Positions 42,472 to 51,130 of a stretch of DNA of 64,000 nt are shown piece by piece. The notes beneath the pieces were generated by a model that was not told where the DNA came from, did no database searches, and was given only the letters and a program-made list of their open reading frames with translations. This DNA is from Ga0077527 sp021300125 (lineage in GTDB: Bacteria > Pseudomonadota > Gammaproteobacteria > Burkholderiales > SG8-41): NCBI GenBank assembly GCA_046339595.1, contig JBKDUF010000096.1, positions 36,127 to 100,126 of the forward strand, given 5' to 3'. How positions within the stretch are numbered: position 1 is the first letter of the stretch; each line of letters opens with the position of its first letter. The position numbers and the translations under genes were made by a program.

Positions 42472-42924
42472 TCAGCCTTTGTCGCGCAACTGGCGCAGGG
42501 CGTAATCCAGCGCGAACTCGTATCCGGCCGGCCCCAGCCCGCAGATGACTCCCGCGGCCAGATCGGAAAAGTACGACTGGCGGCGGAAGGCCTCACGCGC
42601 ATGCACGTTGGAAAGGTGGATTTCGATGAAAGGTATGGCCACCGCGGCCAGCGCATCACGCAGGGCCACGCTGGTGTGGGTGTAGGCGGCGGGGTTGATC
42701 AGGATGAATGCGGTGCCATCCCGCCCGGCCTGCTGTACACGCTCCACCAGACCGGATTCGGAATTGCTCTGGAAGCAGTCCAGCATCGCGCCGGCGGCTG
42801 CGGCACGCTCACGCAGCCCGGTTTCGATCTGGGCGAGGGTGGTTGCGCCGTAGATGCCGGGCTCGCGTGTTCCGAGCAGATTGAGATTGGGCCCGTTGAT
42901 CAGGAGCAGTGTGTTCGGTTTCAA
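42472..42924 (-). CDS. aroQ: Type II 3-dehydroquinate dehydratase
   Basis: A 150-residue dodecameric shikimate-pathway enzyme. Features: LLINGPNLNLLGTREPGIYG, QSNSESGLVERVQQA, INPAAYTHTSVALRDAL and EIHLSNVHARE with the catalytic His. The only usable start is TTG 42922-42924 (TTGAAACCG...). It heads the aroQ-accB-accC-prmA operon. A TATAAC-like -10 lies near 42954-42959 without a good -35. Confidence 0.94.
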   Translation of the reverse strand: MKPNTLLLINGPNLNLLGTREPGIYGATTLAQIETGLRERAAAAGAMLDCFQSNSESGLVERVQQAGRDGTAFILINPAAYTHTSVALRDALAAVAIPFIEIHLSNVHAREAFRRQSYFSDLAAGVICGLGPAGYEFALDYALRQLRDKG

Positions 42925-43357
42925 GCGGCAGCCGATCCTGGGTGAAGTTCACAGTTATAATCCAGGCACAACGCCCTGGCCGTCACCACAACCGTCAACA
43001 CCGACCGGGGTCGGCGGCAACTAATTGGAGTAGAGGCGATTTTCCCAGAAATTGGACTCAATTGTCTAATTTTAAGCGAAAGTTAGCGCTTTTTGAGGCC
43101 GACTCTCCCGCCCCTGCCTGCCGCAGCCTGCACCTACTCCCACGCCTCAACCAGCACCGCTGGCAGCATGGTTGCGGAGTGCATCCCTGCCCGAAAAGCT
43201 GGCCAGCCCGGATTCATCCGCCAGCCATGCCGCCGCCTGACCAAACCCGTTTTTTCACGAAGTTAAGCGATGTAAGCCGAAGTTCAGCAATAAATAACCG
43301 CTGAGGAACGATTTATCCGATTCGGTCCGGAAGTGTGCTGCCGGCAAAAATATGCAA
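42925..43357. other. 433-bp intergenic stretch without a recognised gene
   Basis: The stretch is visibly less GC-rich than its flanks around 43025-43110 and 43255-43360, with short repeats (CGAAGTTAAG / CGAAGTTC; AATTGGACTC / AATTGTCT). A 131-codon ORF at 42909-43304 starts inside aroQ on the other strand and has no family resemblance. It holds the aroQ promoter region, but nothing else is recognised; a decayed insertion remains possible. Confidence 0.6.
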
Positions 43358-43373
43358 TCAAATCAATGGGTTA
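43355..43373 (+). promoter_or_regulatory. Dispersed AT-rich element at the tlpA 3' end
   Basis: CAATCAAATCAATGGGTTA fits the 19-nt consensus completely and the IHF consensus exactly. It forms the last six codons of tlpA and its stop; GCAATCAA (43354-43361) and TTGATTGC (43375-43382) around it are an 8-bp inverted repeat. Confidence 0.5.
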
Positions 43374-43894
43374 ATTGATTGCCGCAGATCCTGCTCAGTC
43401 ACTTTGCCGAGCAGGCGTCCCGCCAGGCGGCCCTTGCGATCCAGAATGGCTGTATAGGGCAACACGCCGGCCTTGTTGCCGGCCAGCCGCGACAACTCGA
43501 CCGCCTCGATGCCCGCTAACACCAGCGGATAGTCGATTCGGAATTCCTTGGCAAAATCAATGACTTTAGACGCCTGATCAATGGAGATACCAACGAATTC
43601 AACATTTTTACCGGCATATTCACGACGCAGCCGGATGAACATGGGGATTTCCTCCCGGCAAGGCTCGCACCAGGTTGCCCAGAAATTGACGATCAGGACC
43701 TGGCCGCGCAGCTGATCCAGTTGCGCGGGCTGGCCGTCGAGACCCTGGTAGCGATGGGCAAGAATGGCCTCACCCGCAGTCGCATCGGCGTCGCCCCCGA
43801 GAACCCCAAGCCGCCAAAGCTGGGCGATCACCCCGCTGCCCAGCGCCAGCACACCCAGCCCCGCTACCAGCAGGCCGCGCCGCAGTGGCGTCAT
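43358..43894 (-). CDS. TlpA/ResA-family thiol-disulfide oxidoreductase
   Basis: A 178-residue periplasmic thioredoxin. An N-terminal signal anchor (LLVAGLGVLALGSGVIA) precedes the thioredoxin core with the active site WATWCEPCREEIP and the cis-Pro LPYTAI. The family reduces apocytochrome or other exported Cys pairs; its neighbour DsbD can feed it electrons. It overlaps dsbD by 4 bp (ATGA). Confidence 0.9.
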   Translation of the reverse strand: MTPLRRGLLVAGLGVLALGSGVIAQLWRLGVLGGDADATAGEAILAHRYQGLDGQPAQLDQLRGQVLIVNFWATWCEPCREEIPMFIRLRREYAGKNVEFVGISIDQASKVIDFAKEFRIDYPLVLAGIEAVELSRLAGNKAGVLPYTAILDRKGRLAGRLLGKVTEQDLRQSINPLI

Positions 43895-45672
43895 CGCGCA
43901 CCCAAGGCGAGGTCTAGCACCCCAGCGAACTTGCCGGCGGGCTGGAAGCCGATGACCCGCAGACCTTGAATTTCGCGCCCGGATGCGTCGAAAAAGACGA
44001 TGCCCGGCGGACCGAAGAGGCGGAAACGCCGGAGCAGTGCCTGGTGATCCGCGCTGCCGGTCGTGATATCGGCCTGGATCTTCACCATCTTCGCCAGCCG
44101 CTCCCGCACCGCCGGATCGGTGAAGGTATATCGCTCCATTTCCTTGCAGCTCACACACCAGTCGGCATAGAAGTCGAGCATCACCACCTTGCCCGCAGCG
44201 GCGGCGATTGCAGCGTCAAGCTCGCGCTCGTTGGCCACTTTCTGGAAAGCCACGGGCCCGCCGGCCGCGACCGCATTGCCCGCGCGCAGGTCCGACAGCG
44301 GCTGCAGCACATCGCGGCCGCCGGACAAGCCACCCACCAGGTAGGCAATGCCCGCCACCAGCAGCAGGATGCCCAGGCCCTTGCCGGCCCGCGCCGCGCC
44401 TCCGGCATGCGGCGGCAGGGGATCGAGCGCGTGCAGGTATACCCCGCTGAAGATCAGCAGCGCCGACCACGCCAGCATCTGCACTGCCACCGGGATGACC
44501 GGCGACACCAGATACACCGCCACCGCCAGCAGCAGCATGCCGAAGCAGCGCTTTACGCCTTCCATCCACGGCCCCGCCTTGGGCAGCAGCGTGCCGGCCG
44601 AAGCACCCACCGCCAGCAGCGGTACGCCCATGCCCAGCGCCATCGCGAACAGTGCAGCCGCACCAAGCAGCGCATCGCCGCTCTGGGAGATGTAGAGCAG
44701 CGCGCCGGCCAGCGGCGCGGCCACGCAGGGACCGACAATCAGGGCCGACAGCGCCCCCATCACGAACACGCCGGCGAAGCGGCCGCCGGGCAGGCGCCCG
44801 CTGGCCTCGGCCAGCCGCGACTGCAGCGCCGTCGGCAGTTGCAGCTCGTACAGTCCGAACATCGACAATGCAAGCGCAACGAACACCAGCGCAAAAGCGC
44901 CGAGCACCCAGGGATTCTGCAGCGTTGCCGCGAGCATCGCCCCGGAAAGACCGGCGGCGACTCCGGCCAGCGCATAGGTGATTGCCATGCCCAGCACGTA
45001 CGCCACGGACAGCATGAAGCCGTGCATGCGCGTGACTTTTGCGCCCTGCCCGACGATGATGCCGGAGAGTATCGGCACCATCGGCAGTACGCAGGGGGTG
45101 AACGAGAGCAGCAGGCCGAAGCCGAAGAAGCTGATCATCAGCCACAACGTGGAGCCGCGGAACAGATCGGCAATCAGGGTGTCCTCGCCGCGGACCGCGG
45201 ACCCGGCCGCGGGTCCCGAGACTGCGGCAAGCCGCAGCTCGGCGCGCTGCTCGACGGGTACATAGCAGACGCCGATGTCCGCGCAACCCTGGGACAGCGC
45301 CTTCAGCGTGAAGCGGCCGTCGCCGGCCGAGCTGACCGGAATCACGATGCGCAGGTCACCGCGATACACCTCGGTTTCACCGAAAAACTCGTCCTTCTTG
45401 CGCTCGCCGGGGGGCAATCTCGGCTCTCCCAGCTGAACCGCCGCGGGTTCCGCACTGAAGCGGAACTTGTCGCGATACATGTAATAGCCTTTGGCGATCA
45501 GGTATCGTACCTCGATCGCATCGGGCGCGACCACGCGTGCGCTGAAGACGAAGGCTTTCTCCGGCTCCAGCAGGTCCGGCTCGGCGGCACCCGCATTGAC
45601 GGCAGGCGCCAGAAAAAGGGCCAGGACCAGCAGCAAGCTGCGCAGGAGCACCGTGGGAATGGACAGGGTCAT
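43891..45672 (-). CDS. dsbD: Thiol:disulfide interchange protein DsbD
   Basis: A 593-residue protein that carries electrons from cytosolic thioredoxin to the periplasm. The signal peptide, then the alpha domain (with CADIGVCYVP), the eight-helix beta domain (FTPCVLPMVP and GPCVAAPLAGAL with its two redox Cys), and the gamma thioredoxin domain (YADWCVSCKEMERYTF) are all present. Neighbours are tlpA and cutA, the gene order common in proteobacteria. Confidence 0.95.
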   Translation of the reverse strand: MTLSIPTVLLRSLLLVLALFLAPAVNAGAAEPDLLEPEKAFVFSARVVAPDAIEVRYLIAKGYYMYRDKFRFSAEPAAVQLGEPRLPPGERKKDEFFGETEVYRGDLRIVIPVSSAGDGRFTLKALSQGCADIGVCYVPVEQRAELRLAAVSGPAAGSAVRGEDTLIADLFRGSTLWLMISFFGFGLLLSFTPCVLPMVPILSGIIVGQGAKVTRMHGFMLSVAYVLGMAITYALAGVAAGLSGAMLAATLQNPWVLGAFALVFVALALSMFGLYELQLPTALQSRLAEASGRLPGGRFAGVFVMGALSALIVGPCVAAPLAGALLYISQSGDALLGAAALFAMALGMGVPLLAVGASAGTLLPKAGPWMEGVKRCFGMLLLAVAVYLVSPVIPVAVQMLAWSALLIFSGVYLHALDPLPPHAGGAARAGKGLGILLLVAGIAYLVGGLSGGRDVLQPLSDLRAGNAVAAGGPVAFQKVANERELDAAIAAAAGKVVMLDFYADWCVSCKEMERYTFTDPAVRERLAKMVKIQADITTGSADHQALLRRFRLFGPPGIVFFDASGREIQGLRVIGFQPAGKFAGVLDLALGAR

Positions 45673-45676
45673 CAGG

Positions 45677-46006
45677 TCAGGTCGTCTCGTCCGCGACCCA
45701 TTGCAGATAGCCGGGAAAGCCGCGGCTTAATGGGACCGCGATGATTTCGGGGAGTTCGTACGGGTGACGCTCGACCAGCGCCGCCTCCAGCCTCGGATAT
45801 GCGGCGGCGCTGGTCTTGATCAACAACGGCACTTCTTCCGCGCTCTCGACCTTGCCCTGCCAGCGGTAGCGCGAACGGCAGGGCGCGAGGATGTTGACGC
45901 AGGCGGCCAGCCGCAACTCCAGTACATGGTCGGCCAGGGCCTGCGCGGTTGCCTCGTCCGGCGCGTTGCAGAGCACCAGCAGGACACCCGGGTCTTCAGC
46001 GCGCAT
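45677..46006 (-). CDS. cutA: CutA1 divalent-cation tolerance protein
   Basis: A 109-residue trimer. VLLVLCNAPDEATAQALADHVLELRLAACVNI, then SRYRWQGKVESAEEVPLLIKT, and HPYELPEIIAVPLSRG are signatures. It is linked to copper tolerance through DsbD-type neighbours. The start is ATG 46006 (a second ATG at 46015 is in frame); both overlap the epimerase end. dsbD begins 4 bp downstream. Confidence 0.93.
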   Translation of the reverse strand: MRAEDPGVLLVLCNAPDEATAQALADHVLELRLAACVNILAPCRSRYRWQGKVESAEEVPLLIKTSAAAYPRLEAALVERHPYELPEIIAVPLSRGFPGYLQWVADETT

Positions 46007-46898
46007 TCGCCGCATCCCGCCGGATCGCTGCGGCAGCCGCCACGCCTTCATGCACCGTCGGATAACGCAGGCGCACCCGCAGTTCGCGCTTGACCCGGTG
46101 ATTGACCAGCCGCCTGGACTCGCTCATGAACGAATACAGCATTTCCGGCAGCACCTGCCGCGCCTCGGCGCGCGGCAGCCTGGGCGGCCGCGGCAGGCTG
46201 AAGCGGTCAGCGACAAGATCAAAGTAATCGCCCATTTTCTGCGGCGCGTCGTCACTCGCGTTGTAGCTTCGGTTGGCCTGGCCGCGATGCAGCGCCGCCA
46301 CCACCATCCGCGCCAGATCGTCGGCATGTACATGGTTGACGTAACTGTCCTCGTGCTCGAGCAGCGCCGGGGTGCCACGCTCCAGCCGCGCGATCGGCAG
46401 GCGATCCTCGGCGTAGATGCCGGGCACGCGCAGTATGCTCACGCGCACGCCGCTGCGTGTACCCCATTCACGCAGGCGGCGCTCGGCATCGGCGCGGCGC
46501 CGCGCACGCGCCGTCGAGGGCCGCAGCGGACTGGTCTCATCCACCAGCGCGCCGCTGCAGTCGCCATAGACGCCGCTGGTGCTGATATAGACAAAGTGCT
46601 GTGGTAGACTGCGCGCCCGCGCGAGGGCGGCAATCAGGTGCGCGGTGCGGGTATCGGCAGTGCCGGTGGACGGCGGCGGCGCTAGATGGATGACGTCGTG
46701 CGCGAGACCGGCCAGTGCGGCAAGGCTTTCCGGCCGGTCGAGATCGCCGGCGAGCGGAATGATGCCCTGGCTGCGCAAACCGGCAAAGCGGGAGGTCTCG
46801 CGCGTCAGCGCATAGACCCGGTAGCGCGGGCGCAGCAGTCTGGCGACGCGGGTGCCAACGTCGCCGCAGCCGATGATCAGCAGTCGCTTCACGGTCAT
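45996..46898 (-). CDS. NAD(P)-dependent epimerase/dehydratase, YeeZ-like
   Basis: A 300-residue Rossmann protein: LIIGCGDVGTRVARLL near the N-terminus, VYISTSGVYGD with its conserved Ser/Tyr region, then SILRVPGIYAEDRLP. It is an atypical SDR similar to E. coli YeeZ; the substrate is unknown. ATG 46898 is chosen over GTG 46910. It overlaps the 5' end of cutA. Confidence 0.85.
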   Translation of the reverse strand: MTVKRLLIIGCGDVGTRVARLLRPRYRVYALTRETSRFAGLRSQGIIPLAGDLDRPESLAALAGLAHDVIHLAPPPSTGTADTRTAHLIAALARARSLPQHFVYISTSGVYGDCSGALVDETSPLRPSTARARRRADAERRLREWGTRSGVRVSILRVPGIYAEDRLPIARLERGTPALLEHEDSYVNHVHADDLARMVVAALHRGQANRSYNASDDAPQKMGDYFDLVADRFSLPRPPRLPRAEARQVLPEMLYSFMSESRRLVNHRVKRELRVRLRYPTVHEGVAAAAAIRRDAANAR

Positions 46899-47021
46899 CG
46901 CGTCGCCCACATCGCATCACACTGGTTGCACCGGAATCGCATTTTCAGGTCATCGTTTCGCATACGGTATGCAGCCGTTCATTCTAGCTCAAGCCCACCC
47001 CAGCCCCCGCCCAGACCAGCC

Positions 47022-48035
47022 ATGAACCACCGGATCACCCTGATGCCCAGTGGCCACACCTGCAGCGCGCAGGACGGCGAAACCGTACTCGAAGCCGCGC
47101 TGCGCGAAGGGTTTCTGCTGCCCTACGGCTGCCGCAACGGCGCCTGCGGCTCGTGCAAGGGCAAGGTGCTGCAGGGCCGGGTTGACCACGGCGCGACGCA
47201 GGACAAGGCACTGTCCCCGGCCGAGCGCGAGCGGGGCGCCGCACTGTTCTGCCAGGCGCGCCCCCTGACCGACCTGGTGGTCGAATGCCGGGAAATCGGC
47301 GCCATGCGCGACATTCCGGTGCGCACCCTGCCCTGCCGGGTGCAGACCCTGGAGCGGCTGACGCACGACGTGATGCGCATCCGCCTGCGCCTGCCCGCCT
47401 CCGAACGGCTGCAGTTCCTGGCCGGTCAGTACATCGACATCCTGCTCAAGGACGGCACGCGGCGCAGCCTGTCCATGGCCAATCCGCCCCATGACGATGC
47501 CCTGCTTGAATTGCACCTGCGCAACTATGGCGGCCCCTTCAGCACGCACGTGTTCACGCAGATGAAGGAAAAGGACATCCTGCGCTTCGAGGGACCGCTG
47601 GGCAGCTTCTACCTGCGCGAGGACAGCGACAAGCCGGCAATCCTGCTCGCCGGCGGCACCGGCTTCGCGCCGATCAAGGCCATCGTCGAACACGCCATCC
47701 ACAACAAGATCCAGCGCCCGCTGAAGTTGTACCGTGGCGCACGCACTGCCGCGGACCTTTACCTCGACGAGCTGCCGCAGGCCTGGGCGCGCGAGCATGG
47801 CGTGCAATACATCCCGGTCATTTCCGACGGCAAGGCCGGCGACGGCTGGAACGGACGCCGCGGCCTGGTTCACCAGGCCGCGCTGGAAGACCATGCCGAT
47901 CTGTCCGGCTTCGAGGTTTATGCCTGCGGCGCCCCGGCGATGATTGAAGCCGCCAGGCACGACTTCTGCGGACAGCGCGCGCTGCCCGAAGCGGCGTTCT
48001 ACGCCGACGCCTTCACACCCGCAGTCCCTGCCTGA
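47022..48035 (+). CDS. 2Fe-2S ferredoxin-NAD(P)H reductase, AscD/CDP-6-deoxyglucoseen reductase-like
   Basis: A 337-residue electron-transfer protein. The plant-type ferredoxin domain (about 1-90) binds 2Fe-2S through YGCRNGACGSCKGKVLQG and FCQAR; the FAD/NAD domain follows (RSLSMANPP, LLAGGTGFAPIKAIVEHA). The family serves as reductase for CDP-4-keto-6-deoxyglucose dehydratases, phenol hydroxylases or similar oxygenases. The downstream partner is not nearby. It ends at a palindrome (48042-48062). Confidence 0.88.
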   Translation: MNHRITLMPSGHTCSAQDGETVLEAALREGFLLPYGCRNGACGSCKGKVLQGRVDHGATQDKALSPAERERGAALFCQARPLTDLVVECREIGAMRDIPVRTLPCRVQTLERLTHDVMRIRLRLPASERLQFLAGQYIDILLKDGTRRSLSMANPPHDDALLELHLRNYGGPFSTHVFTQMKEKDILRFEGPLGSFYLREDSDKPAILLAGGTGFAPIKAIVEHAIHNKIQRPLKLYRGARTAADLYLDELPQAWAREHGVQYIPVISDGKAGDGWNGRRGLVHQAALEDHADLSGFEVYACGAPAMIEAARHDFCGQRALPEAAFYADAFTPAVPA

Positions 48036-48041
48036 GCGGAA

Positions 48042-48062
48042 GCGCCCGGTCAGACCGGGCGC
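48042..48062. other. Perfect palindrome at convergent gene ends
   Basis: GCGCCCGGTC-A-GACCGGGCGC, 10-bp arms around one base, between the reductase stop and the last codons of hemY. No T-tract. Likely an mRNA 3'-end hairpin. Confidence 0.6.
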
Positions 48063-49258
48063 CGGCGCCGCCCGCCCGAAGCGCGCTGTAGTTCCTTCAC
48101 CGCCAGCTCGAGGCTGATGCGGTAGTGGCGGCGCGCCTCGTCGCCATGGTCAAGGCGCTCGTGCAGCCGCGCCAGCTCAAGATGCGCGGTATAGGTCGGC
48201 TCAACGGCAATGCTGGCCTCCAGATAGCTCTGCGCCTTGCCCCACAGCTGCCGCAGTGCGCACAGCCGGCCCAGCGCGAGCAACAGCCCCGCATCCTCAC
48301 GCCTTGTTTTGAGCCAGCGTTCGGCCTGCTCGATGCGGCGCAGGGCATTATTGCCAGGCTGTTCTCCATACAGCTGGATCAGCGCGGCATCCCAATCGGT
48401 TTCCAGCGCAGCCTCGAGAATGACGCGCGCCTGTTCGGATTCATGCATCGCCTGCAGGGCGGCCGCGGCAGCACCGGCGATGCTGGCATCACGGCGGTAG
48501 CGCTCGGGCACGCGTTTCCAAAGCGCGGCCAGCGCCGCCTCGTCACCGGACTGGCGGCGGATCATCTGGAGCCAGGCATGGCGGCGCTCGACATCGGCCT
48601 GTTCAGCGCCGAATACGCCGCGCTTCTCAAGCTGGTCGATCAGCGCAGGCGCAAGCTCCCATTGCGCCAGGCGCTGCCGCGCACGCAGTTCGAGGCGCAG
48701 CGCAGCGGTATGCCTGGCCGGGAGCGCGGCCAGCGCCGCCAGCGCCTGCTCGGGCTGCTGGTCATCGAGCAGCATGCGCGCCCGCGCCACGGCAGCAATC
48801 GGCGCGGTCGCCGCGCCCTGGGACTCCAGGCGCTCGAGATGGGCGTCACGGCGCCCGGTCGCGCGCAGGCCGTGTGCGGCATGTGCGGCCACGGCGGCGC
48901 CGACATCAGCGGCGGCGCCCGACTCGACCGCGCGCAGCACGCCTTTCTCGGCGCGGGCAAAACGACCCGCAAAAAAATCGCGCAGCGCTTCGAGCAGGGC
49001 CTGCTGCGCGCCCTCGGCACGGCGTCGCGCCCGCAGCTCAGCCACGCGCCGCGGCAGCGCAATCGCAGTGAACAGCAGGCGCAGCAGCACGTAGGCCGCG
49101 ACAAAGCCGAGGATGGCCAGCATCACCGCGAGATTGAGCGACAGCTCGATGCGGCGGCCCGGCAGTGCGATCAGCACATAGCCTTCGTTATTGCCGCCCA
49201 GGAGCGTCAGCGCGGTGGCCGCGGCGGCAAGCCCGATGATCCAGAGCAACCAGCGCAT
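48050..49258 (-). CDS. hemY: HemY-family TPR membrane protein of the haem operon
   Basis: A 402-residue inner membrane protein with two N-terminal helices (MRWLLWIIGLAAAATALTLL and the AVMLAILGFVAAYVLLRLLF segment) and a TPR-like helical region to the C-terminus. It is the gammaproteobacterial-type HemY (not protoporphyrinogen oxidase), a probable scaffold for the haem pathway. It follows hemX by 5 bp. Confidence 0.9.
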   Translation of the reverse strand: MRWLLWIIGLAAAATALTLLGGNNEGYVLIALPGRRIELSLNLAVMLAILGFVAAYVLLRLLFTAIALPRRVAELRARRRAEGAQQALLEALRDFFAGRFARAEKGVLRAVESGAAADVGAAVAAHAAHGLRATGRRDAHLERLESQGAATAPIAAVARARMLLDDQQPEQALAALAALPARHTAALRLELRARQRLAQWELAPALIDQLEKRGVFGAEQADVERRHAWLQMIRRQSGDEAALAALWKRVPERYRRDASIAGAAAAALQAMHESEQARVILEAALETDWDAALIQLYGEQPGNNALRRIEQAERWLKTRREDAGLLLALGRLCALRQLWGKAQSYLEASIAVEPTYTAHLELARLHERLDHGDEARRHYRISLELAVKELQRASGGRRRRPV

Positions 49259-49263
49259 CGCCG

Positions 49264-50331
49264 CTAGCCGGCTGCCCGCGGGCGCGGCAGACGAAGCTTG
49301 CGCAACGCCTCCATCGTCTCGGCAAGGTCGGGCAATTCGGCCTGCAGCTGCGCCGCCTGCAGCTTTCGCAGTGTCGCCGCCGCTGCAATGACTGCGGCAT
49401 CCTTGCGCTCGAAATGGGCCTCCAGCGCTGCCTGCACGGCGCGCAGATCGCCCTGGTAGGCGCGGGTGTCGCGGGTCAGCAGCGAGAGGCGCGCACTGGA
49501 AAGACGCAGCCTCAGGTTCTCTCGCAGGAAAAATGCCTGGTCGGGTGCCAGCAGGGCGGCATCCTGCACACCACTGGTCTGGATGCGGACCAGTTGCCGC
49601 ATCTCGCCCCAAATTTCGCGCAGCACGCGCGTCCAGCCCTGCGCCTCCGCCGCGGCTGGAGGCGGGGCGGCCGATTCCGGCTGCGCGCGGGCAGTCATCG
49701 CCAGGGGCAGCTTGTCCACCGCGGCGATCACATCGTCGAGGCGTGCGCTGCTGACATAAATGTCGGTCAGCGGCAGCGCCTTGAGTTTTTCGATGTCGCG
49801 GGACAGGGCGCGCTTGAGGCCGGCGTAGCGCGGCTGGTCGAGGCGCTGCAGGCGCGCCTCGGCATTTTCCAGTCCGATCAGCGCGGCACGCACATTGGCG
49901 GCAACCTGGAGCTGCTGGCTGGCGAGCAGCACCGACTGCTCGATTTCGGCGAAGGCCCAGTCATCGCGGTTGCGCGAGAGCTCCTGGTAGAGCGCTTCCA
50001 GCGCGATCTGCTGGCTCTGCGATTCGGCGAGCTTGGTCTCCAGCACGCCGAGCTTGACCTCGGCCTCGCGCAGGGCATTGGCGGCCTGCGCGGCACGTGC
50101 CGCAGCTTCCTTGTTCTGCGCCTCCATGTCGGCCAGGCGTCGCGCGAGGTCCCGGCGCAGCTCGTCGTCGGCGCCACGGTCCTGCAGCCAGTGCGTCGCA
50201 CCGAACAGGACGGCAGCGGCTGCAAGCAGCAGCGCGGCGAGCACCGCGCGCGGCATGCGCGCAGGCGCGTCGGCGACTGCATCAGCAGCAGCCCCGGCGT
50301 CTTTTTGCTCGTTTTGCACGACTTCGTTCAT
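49264..50331 (-). CDS. hemX: HemX-family protein of the haem operon
   Basis: A 355-residue membrane-anchored protein: one helix (about 28-45, AVLAALLLAAAAVLFGA) and a long coiled coil (about 50-110) precede a conserved HemX domain. Annotated as putative uroporphyrinogen III methyltransferase, but the HemX product has no SAM motif; the role is structural or regulatory. hemD lies 31 bp upstream. Confidence 0.88.
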   Translation of the reverse strand: MNEVVQNEQKDAGAAADAVADAPARMPRAVLAALLLAAAAVLFGATHWLQDRGADDELRRDLARRLADMEAQNKEAAARAAQAANALREAEVKLGVLETKLAESQSQQIALEALYQELSRNRDDWAFAEIEQSVLLASQQLQVAANVRAALIGLENAEARLQRLDQPRYAGLKRALSRDIEKLKALPLTDIYVSSARLDDVIAAVDKLPLAMTARAQPESAAPPPAAAEAQGWTRVLREIWGEMRQLVRIQTSGVQDAALLAPDQAFFLRENLRLRLSSARLSLLTRDTRAYQGDLRAVQAALEAHFERKDAAVIAAAATLRKLQAAQLQAELPDLAETMEALRKLRLPRPRAAG

Positions 50332-50362
50332 GCGGCCGAGGATAGCACGCAGCCTGCGCGTC

Positions 50363-51130
50363 TCAATTGCGGAAGTGAGTCTCAAGTGCAGCGATGAGGC
50401 CGCTGTCGCCGGCATCACATTCGAACACTCGGGCGCAGCCCAGCTCGCGAGCGACCGCGGCGATACGCGGATGTGGAACAAACATCGGGGTCCTGCGCAG
50501 AGCGATTTCCCCTGTGGCGCCGAGCATCGCGAACAGGTTGCGCAGGCCTTCGCTGCTGGTCACCGTCACCGCATCGACTTCACCGCGCGACCAGGCCGCG
50601 AGCAGCGGCGCGGCATCGGCCTGCGGCCGCGCGCGACGGTAACTCTCGACCAGATCAACCATCGCGCCGCGTTCGCGCAGGGCCTTGGCCAGGAACTCGC
50701 GACCGCCGTTGCCGCGGAAAATCACCACCGGCCTGCCCGCAACCGATTGCAGCAGCGGCGTGCCGAGCAGCCCTTCACTGTCAAAACGCCGCGCCGGGAC
50801 CGTGACATCGGCGATACCCTGCCCAGCCAGCGCGGCCGCCCCTCCGGGGCCGATGGCCGCCGCAGCGAGGGTCGGCGGCCAGCTGCGTCGCGCGAGGATC
50901 CTGCGCAGCGCGCGCTCGGCGGCATTGGGGCTGATGAATATGGCGATCCGGTACTGGTCGAGGCGGTCGATCACCGCATCGAACTCGGCCAGCCTGTCGG
51001 TGTCGCGGATTTCAGTCACCGGAAACAGCAATGCGCGCCCGCCGGCGGCCGCGATCATGCAGGCCAGCGCGGCTGATTGCTGCTGGGGACGGGTCACGAC
51101 GATGCCGCGGCCGGCCAGCGTGCCGCTCAT
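50363..51130 (-). CDS. hemD: Uroporphyrinogen-III synthase
   Basis: A 255-residue two-domain enzyme that closes and inverts ring D of hydroxymethylbilane. The N-terminal IVVTRPQQQSAALACMI, the FISPNAAERAL motif and the C-terminal VTVTSSEGLRNL are characteristic despite weak family conservation. The start overlaps the hemC stop (ATGA). Confidence 0.92.
   Translation of the reverse strand: MSGTLAGRGIVVTRPQQQSAALACMIAAAGGRALLFPVTEIRDTDRLAEFDAVIDRLDQYRIAIFISPNAAERALRRILARRSWPPTLAAAAIGPGGAAALAGQGIADVTVPARRFDSEGLLGTPLLQSVAGRPVVIFRGNGGREFLAKALRERGAMVDLVESYRRARPQADAAPLLAAWSRGEVDAVTVTSSEGLRNLFAMLGATGEIALRRTPMFVPHPRIAAVARELGCARVFECDAGDSGLIAALETHFRN

Noticed and set aside
42909..43304. 131-codon ORF in the gap between aroQ and tlpA
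   Set aside because: Starts inside aroQ, Pro/Arg/His-rich with no family match and no ribosome-binding site.
43966..45744. 592-codon rightward ORF opposite dsbD
   Set aside because: Antisense to a full DsbD with all redox cysteines; composition is typical of a GC-rich shadow frame.
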